Notes under the pieces: model-generated
The model's input: the letters and a program-made list of their open reading frames with translations, nothing else
Databases searched by the model: none
Told to the model about the DNA's origin: nothing
Position numbers and translations under genes: made by a program
Shown: positions 5,653-8,819 of the stretch, in pieces
Numbering within the stretch: position 1 is the first letter of the stretch
How the letters are laid out: every line of letters begins with the position of its first letter
NCBI GenBank assembly: GCA_021827225.1
Contig: JAKAXG010000140.1
Coordinates: forward strand, 1 to 8,819
DNA length: 8,819 nucleotides
Direction of reading: 5' to 3'
From: Actinomycetes bacterium
Lineage (GTDB): Bacteria; Actinomycetota; Acidimicrobiia; Acidimicrobiales; Palsa-688

Positions 5653-5673
5653 CAACCGGCCGGAGCCGGCCGG
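5650..5673 (-). terminator. Intrinsic-terminator-like hairpin after serA
   Basis: CCGGCC (5656-5661) pairs with GGCCGG (5668-5673), and G5662-C5667 can extend the stem to 7 bases with a 4-base loop. Read on the minus strand it comes 5 bases after the serA stop and is followed directly by TTGTAGTTT, a T-rich tail that stands out in this GC-rich region. It is the most terminator-like structure in the window, though the tail is interrupted by G and A. Confidence 0.5.
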
Positions 5674-5678
5674 GTGGG

Positions 5679-6896
5679 CTAGAGGACCCGCAGGCGGATG
5701 GTCTCGTCCATGTGGGCCAGGCGGGAGATCATCTCGTCGGTGTAGTCACTGGCGATGTCGGTGATGACATAGCCCACGTCACCGCTGGTGCCGAGAGCCT
5801 GACCCTCGATGTTGACCCGGTGCTCGGCGAAGATGGCGTTGATGGCGGCCAGCACGCCGGGGGTGTTGCGGTGGATGTGGACCAGCCCGTGGGCCCCGGC
5901 CCGGACCGGAAGGTCCACGTTGGGCATGTTGACCGACATGCCGGTGGAGCCGCAGCGGACGTAGTCGATGAGCTTGTTGGCCACGAACTGCCCGATATCG
6001 ACCTGGGCCTCCTCGGTGCTACCACCGATGTGGGGGGTGAGGATGACGTTGGGCAGGTTCTGCAGGCGCGAGGCGAACGACTTGTCGTTGCCGGCCGGCT
6101 CCTCGTGGAACACATCGACGGCGGCGCCGGCCAGGTGCCCGGACTCGATGCGCTCGCGCAGGGCGCCGTGGTCCACCACGAAGCCTCGGCTCAGGTTGAG
6201 AAACAGCGATCCCGGTCTCATCGCCGCGAACTCCGCCTCGCCGAACATCCCCCGGTTGTCCGGGCGGCCGTCGACGTGGAGGGTGATGACATCGGCCCAC
6301 CCGAGCAGCTCCTCGAGGGACTGCATGCGCCGGGCGTTGCCCAGGGCCAGCCGGTCGGAGGTGTCGTAGAAGCCGACGGTCATGCCCAGGTTCTCGGCCA
6401 GCACCGACAGCTGCGAGCCGATGTTCCCGTAGCCGACGATGCCCAGCCGGCGGCCCCGCACCTCGTGGGCCCCCGTCGCCGACTTGTTCCACACGCCGGC
6501 GTGCATGTCCCGGTTCTTGTCCGTCAGGCGCCGGGTCAGGGCGATGATCTCGGCGATCACCAGCTCCACCACCGAGCGGGTGTTGGAGAACGGGGCGTTG
6601 AAGACGGTCACGCCCCGGCTGGTGGCCGCCGGCAGGTCGATCTGGTTGGTCCCGATGCAGAACGCCCCGATGGCGATCAGCCGGCGGGATTTGTCGAGGA
6701 CCGACTCGGTCAGCTGCGTACGGGATCGGATCCCGATCACGTCGATGTCGGAGATTCGGTCCGCGAGCTCGCTCTCCTCAAGGGCACCCTTGAGCAGCTC
6801 CACCTCGAAACCGGCCTCGGTGAGAAGCTCGGCGGCCCCGGGGTGGATGTTCTCCAGAAGCAGAGCCCGGCGGCGGAGGGGACGCTCGTCGGCCAT
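5679..6896 (-). CDS. serA: D-3-phosphoglycerate dehydrogenase, E. coli-type with a single C-terminal ACT domain
   Basis: A 405-residue NAD-dependent enzyme that oxidises 3-phosphoglycerate to 3-phosphohydroxypyruvate, the first step of serine synthesis. Order: catalytic lobe (about 1-105), NAD-binding Rossmann lobe (106-297) with GYGNIG at 155-160, return of the catalytic lobe, then an ACT domain (about 335-405). Catalytic Arg237 (NLSRGFVVD), Glu266 (HEEPAGN) and His289 (TPHIGGST) are present, as is IGAFCIGTNQIDL (76-88) and GVWNKSATGAHEVRGRRLGI near 134-153, both very close to E. coli SerA. The ACT segment HIHRNTPGVLAAINAIF (340-356) keeps His342 and Asn344, and VNIEGQ keeps Asn362. These are the counterparts of the serine-binding residues, so feedback inhibition by serine is likely. 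ATG 6894-6896 is chosen; an upstream ATG (6930-6932) would add 12 non-conserved residues and overlap the -10-like box. It diverges from the lipoprotein gene and is followed by a terminator-like hairpin. A related 2-hydroxyacid dehydrogenase is unlikely given the ACT match. Confidence 0.95.
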   Translation of the reverse strand: MADERPLRRRALLLENIHPGAAELLTEAGFEVELLKGALEESELADRISDIDVIGIRSRTQLTESVLDKSRRLIAIGAFCIGTNQIDLPAATSRGVTVFNAPFSNTRSVVELVIAEIIALTRRLTDKNRDMHAGVWNKSATGAHEVRGRRLGIVGYGNIGSQLSVLAENLGMTVGFYDTSDRLALGNARRMQSLEELLGWADVITLHVDGRPDNRGMFGEAEFAAMRPGSLFLNLSRGFVVDHGALRERIESGHLAGAAVDVFHEEPAGNDKSFASRLQNLPNVILTPHIGGSTEEAQVDIGQFVANKLIDYVRCGSTGMSVNMPNVDLPVRAGAHGLVHIHRNTPGVLAAINAIFAEHRVNIEGQALGTSGDVGYVITDIASDYTDEMISRLAHMDETIRLRVL

Positions 6897-6911
6897 GGCC
6901 CCCCAATGGTA
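6897..6911 (-). promoter_or_regulatory. Predicted leaderless or near-leaderless promoter of serA
   Basis: On the minus strand TACCAT (6911 to 6906) is followed by TGGGGGGCC (9 bases) and the ATG at 6896. The G-run ends 2 bases before the start and is too close to be a normal Shine-Dalgarno site. The TACC-T-TGGGGG pattern closely resembles that at the cyclase gene. No clear -35 box is visible. Confidence 0.45.
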
Positions 6912-6982
6912 TCCGGAGCGGCCCCCGGGCATGCGGGCGGCCCCGCCGGGGCGGCCGATAACGGCGAAAACCCTGGAAATGA

Positions 6983-6988
6983 TAGCTT
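6983..6988 (+). promoter_or_regulatory. Candidate -10 box of the lipoprotein gene
   Basis: TAGCTT lies in the least GC-rich stretch of the 137-base region between serA and the lipoprotein gene (the AT-richer run around 6967-6990). It would start a leader of about 40 bases that includes the Shine-Dalgarno site at 7024. No good -35 box is seen 17-18 bases upstream. The rest of 6912-7023 shows no other element I can support. Confidence 0.35.
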
Positions 6989-7023
6989 TACCCGGGCGTC
7001 AGAACCGACTCCCCAGCATCGTC

Positions 7024-7030
7024 GGAGGGA
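7024..7030 (+). promoter_or_regulatory. Shine-Dalgarno site of the lipoprotein gene
   Basis: GGAGGGA ends 3 bases before the ATG at 7034, with the GGAGG core 5 bases away, supporting this start. It contrasts with the divergent serA gene, which lacks such a site. Confidence 0.65.
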
Positions 7031-7033
7031 CCC

Positions 7034-8176
7034 ATGGACGACCAGCGAACCGCCAGCAGTCCGGTGCGGCGCCGGACCCTGAGGATGGCATCGGTGCTGG
7101 TCGTCGGGGCCGGCCTGGCCCTGTCGGCCTGCGGCAGCGCCTCGCAGCAGTCCCCGGCCTCGGCGGTGGACTCGGCGGTCTCCTCGCTCGGCAGCTCCTC
7201 CAGCCTGGACATGCACCTGTCGCTCGGCATCAGCCCGGCCCAGGCCGAGACGCTGTCGGGCAAGAGCGGGTCGCACATGACCGCGGCGGACGCCACCGCG
7301 CTCACCAAGGGCTCGATCTTCTTCGCTACCCAGACCGGCCACGGTGAGGCGTTGGACTCCAAGCAGGCGCTCACCGACAGCAGCAACGCCTTCGACCTGG
7401 GGCTGCAGTTCGGGTCCCAGAAGCCGCTCGAGCTGAAGTACATCGACCAGAACCTCTACCTGCGGGCCGACACCAGCCAGCTGCTGACCGACCTGGGCCA
7501 GAACCCGGCCAAGGCGGACGGGTTCAAGCGCACCCTGGCCCAGATCAACACCGTCGTACCGGGTATTTCCAATCTGGGCGGCAGCAGCTGGGTGGAGGTG
7601 AGCCACTCCTCGCTGCTGTCGGTGGAGAGCCTGCTGAAGCAGCTGGGGGCGTCGCAGGGGTCCACCCAGCCCAGCCCGGCCCAGCTCCAGACCGCCGTGA
7701 CCCAGCTGCGCACCGACGCCCTCAACGCCTTGAAGGCCCACTCGACGTTCACCAGCATGGGCAGCTCCGGCGGCACCACCGAGTACGCCATGACCGTGGA
7801 CGTGCACAGCTTCCTGGCGGCCTTCGGGCCGGCCCTGCAGAAGGACCTGGGGGCCCTGCCCTTCGTCGGCACCAAGGCCAACAGCAGCTTCACCAAGCTC
7901 CAGGACAAGGTCCCGGCCGGCCAGAAGGCCACCGCCGACCTGTACGCCACCGGCGGCAAGCTGTCGGAGATCTCGGTGGACCTCAACCAGTTCGCCGGCA
8001 AGCAGAAGGTCAACTTCGCGGTGCCGGTGAAGGCCGCTTTCACCACCCCGCCGGCCATCTCGGCCCCGGCCGGGGCCACCAACCTGGACCTCAGGAACCT
8101 GCCGCAGCTGCTGCAGCAGATCCTGGGCGGCCTGGGCGCCAACAAGAGCACCAGCGGGTCCGGCTCCTCCCTCTAG
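7034..8176 (+). CDS. Putative secreted lipoprotein of unknown function
   Basis: A 380-residue protein with a lipoprotein signal peptide: basic n-region with RRR at 12-14, hydrophobic core MASVLVVGAGLAL (18-30) and lipobox LSAC (30-33), giving a lipid-modified Cys33. The mature part would be anchored outside the cytoplasmic membrane. It is rich in Ser, Gln, Leu and Ala, with a low-complexity linker after the cysteine (SASQQSPASAVDSAVSSLGS, 35-54) and a Ser/Gly tail (about 370-380). Internal stretches such as KPLELKYIDQNLYLRADTSQ and EYAMTVDVHSFLAAFG suggest alternating beta strands. Their style recalls actinobacterial lipoproteins of the LppX/LprG class, which carry lipids across the cell envelope, but I see no diagnostic motif and this comparison is weak. 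No catalytic signature is visible. It is a single-gene unit: divergent from serA and convergent with argJ, 15 bases apart. Codon use looks like that of its neighbours. Confidence 0.8.
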   Translation: MDDQRTASSPVRRRTLRMASVLVVGAGLALSACGSASQQSPASAVDSAVSSLGSSSSLDMHLSLGISPAQAETLSGKSGSHMTAADATALTKGSIFFATQTGHGEALDSKQALTDSSNAFDLGLQFGSQKPLELKYIDQNLYLRADTSQLLTDLGQNPAKADGFKRTLAQINTVVPGISNLGGSSWVEVSHSSLLSVESLLKQLGASQGSTQPSPAQLQTAVTQLRTDALNALKAHSTFTSMGSSGGTTEYAMTVDVHSFLAAFGPALQKDLGALPFVGTKANSSFTKLQDKVPAGQKATADLYATGGKLSEISVDLNQFAGKQKVNFAVPVKAAFTTPPAISAPAGATNLDLRNLPQLLQQILGGLGANKSTSGSGSSL

Positions 8177-8177
8177 C

Positions 8178-8192
8178 AGCCGGCCGGCGGCT
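8178..8192. terminator. Short palindrome between convergent lipoprotein and argJ genes
   Basis: AGCCG-GCCGG-CGGCT forms a 5-base stem with a 5-base loop in the 15-base gap between the two stop codons, touching the last base of argJ. Its position suits a bidirectional terminator, but the stem is short, there is no T-run, and GCCGG repeats are common in this DNA. Weak call. Confidence 0.25.
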
Positions 8193-8819
8193 CAGGTGGT
8201 GTAGTCGGCGTTGATCCGGACGTAGCCGTCGCTCAGATCGCAGCCGTAGACGGTCGCCTCGGCCCCTCCGGTGCCGAGTTCCACCTCGATCTCGACGTGG
8301 TCCTCCTTCATGACCGACGCCAGTTCGGCCAGTCCCTCCGGGCCGGGCCGGGCCGGGTAGGCCTCCAGATCCCCGAATCGGATGACCACCCGGTCCGGAT
8401 CGATGTCGGTCTCCTCCCGGCACTTGCCGATGGCCATGGCCACCCGGCCCCAGTTCGGGTCGGCGCCGTGCACCGCGGTCTTGACCAGCGGGGAGTTCAC
8501 TATGGCCTTGGCCACCCGCCGGGCCTGGTCGCGGTCACGGGCGGAGCGGACCGACACGGTGAGCAGCTTGGTGGCCCCTTCACCGTCGCGGGCCAGCTGC
8601 AGGGTCAGGTCCCGGCACACCTCCCGCAGGGCCACGCTCAGGACCCCCTCGGCCACCGGCCCGGCGGCGCCGTTGGCCAGCACCACCGCCGTGTCCGAGG
8701 TGCTGGTGTCGCTGTCGACGCTCAGGCAGTTGAAGGTGTCGTCGACGGCCCGGCGCCACAGCCGGTCGAGCAGCGGGGCCTCCACCAGGGCGTCGGTGAA
8801 GACGAACGCCAGCATGGTG
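8192..8819 (-). CDS. argJ: Arginine biosynthesis bifunctional protein ArgJ, complete beta chain (5' part runs off right edge)
   Basis: ArgJ (ornithine acetyltransferase, in many species also N-acetylglutamate synthase) moves the acetyl group from N-acetylornithine to glutamate in the cyclic arginine pathway. The precursor cuts itself between Ala and Thr of an ATML motif, and the Thr becomes the nucleophile. The right edge falls at exactly this site: the last full codon is ACC for Thr (8816-8818), followed by MLAF. The 208 residues present are therefore the whole beta chain, and the alpha chain lies outside. Motifs from the Thr: SVDSDTSTSDTAVV (33-46, usually DGDTSTNDT), GEGATK (79-84), VKTAVHGADPNWGR (112-125), and the C-terminal YVRINADYTT (199-208), where the Asn-Tyr-Thr end is typical. 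Whether it is mono- or bifunctional cannot be decided here. Downstream there is no argB on this strand; the next gene is the convergent lipoprotein. Confidence 0.96.
   Translation of the reverse strand, partial: TMLAFVFTDALVEAPLLDRLWRRAVDDTFNCLSVDSDTSTSDTAVVLANGAAGPVAEGVLSVALREVCRDLTLQLARDGEGATKLLTVSVRSARDRDQARRVAKAIVNSPLVKTAVHGADPNWGRVAMAIGKCREETDIDPDRVVIRFGDLEAYPARPGPEGLAELASVMKEDHVEIEVELGTGGAEATVYGCDLSDGYVRINADYTT

Noticed and set aside
6897..6932. Upstream ATG adding 12 residues to SerA
   Set aside because: The added residues (MPGGRSGYHWGA) are not SerA-like, and the stretch contains the TACCAT box that best explains transcription from the ATG at 6896.
5322..7082. Plus-strand open frame of 586 codons running opposite the acyl-CoA dehydrogenase and serA genes
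   Set aside because: It is the mirror of two genes with strong family motifs and extreme third-position GC bias. Its translation is rich in Gly, His, Val and Gln runs with no domain signature, and it crosses the intergenic region without respecting it.
7156..7200. Ser/Ala-rich repetitive coding stretch near the lipoprotein N-terminus as a possible DNA repeat
   Set aside because: It is the ordinary low-complexity linker that follows a lipobox cysteine; no exact tandem unit is present.
8091..8423. Minus-strand open frame of 110 codons spanning the end of the lipoprotein gene and argJ
   Set aside because: Gly/Arg-rich translation out of frame with ArgJ; no motif or ribosome-binding site.
8192..8815. 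Reading the ATG at 8815 as the start of a separate 207-residue gene
   Set aside because: This Met is the second residue of the ArgJ beta chain, just after the autocleavage Thr; the frame is open to the window edge and must continue into the alpha chain.

Overview
The window is very GC-rich DNA with strongly biased third codon positions, so long open frames appear opposite every real gene. It encodes a mostly housekeeping set of genes that fits an actinobacterium. The lines of evidence are a Ku protein with a C-terminal SAP/Rho-N-like segment, a soluble class III cyclase, a HemD-like protein of a type I know from actinobacteria, an actinobacterial-style FadE acyl-CoA dehydrogenase, a DUF2029/GT87 mannosyltransferase-like membrane protein, and several starts that look leaderless. 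An Acidimicrobiia-like lineage is possible, but I cannot place it from the sequence alone. No rRNA, tRNA, CRISPR array, insertion sequence or prophage gene is visible.

Layout, left to right. At 1-304 (minus) is the N-terminal third of an ABC-F ATPase. At 336-1547 (minus) is a multi-pass GT87-family glycosyltransferase. It diverges across about 126 bases from ku (1674-2615, plus), which is followed by a HemD-like protein (2657-3481, plus). That gene overlaps tail-to-tail by 17 bases with an adenylate cyclase-like gene (3465-4301, minus). Next come an acyl-CoA dehydrogenase (4383-5639, minus) and an E. coli-type D-3-phosphoglycerate dehydrogenase, serA (5679-6896, minus). Divergent from serA is a lipoprotein gene (7034-8176, plus). 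It converges on the complete beta-chain part of argJ (8192 to the right edge, minus), and the window stops exactly at the autocleavage threonine.

The genes do not form one pathway: serine synthesis (serA), arginine synthesis (argJ), beta-oxidation-type dehydrogenation, end joining (ku), a tetrapyrrole-synthase-like protein, cAMP signalling and envelope functions sit side by side. No gap between genes exceeds 140 bases. I see no undescribed multi-gene system.

The most interesting signal is in how the genes start. Five of the eight visible starts (ABC-F, HemD-like, cyclase, acyl-CoA dehydrogenase, serA) have a TANNNT box ending only 6-9 bases before an ATG or GTG and no proper Shine-Dalgarno site. 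This is the architecture of leaderless transcripts. In four of the five, the bases between box and start are G-rich. The other three (GT87, ku, lipoprotein) carry clear purine-rich ribosome-binding sites and longer leaders. Two of the compact promoters are packed into preceding gene ends: a -35-like box contains the upstream gene's stop codon (ABC-F), and a terminator-like T-rich tail doubles as the -10 box (acyl-CoA dehydrogenase).
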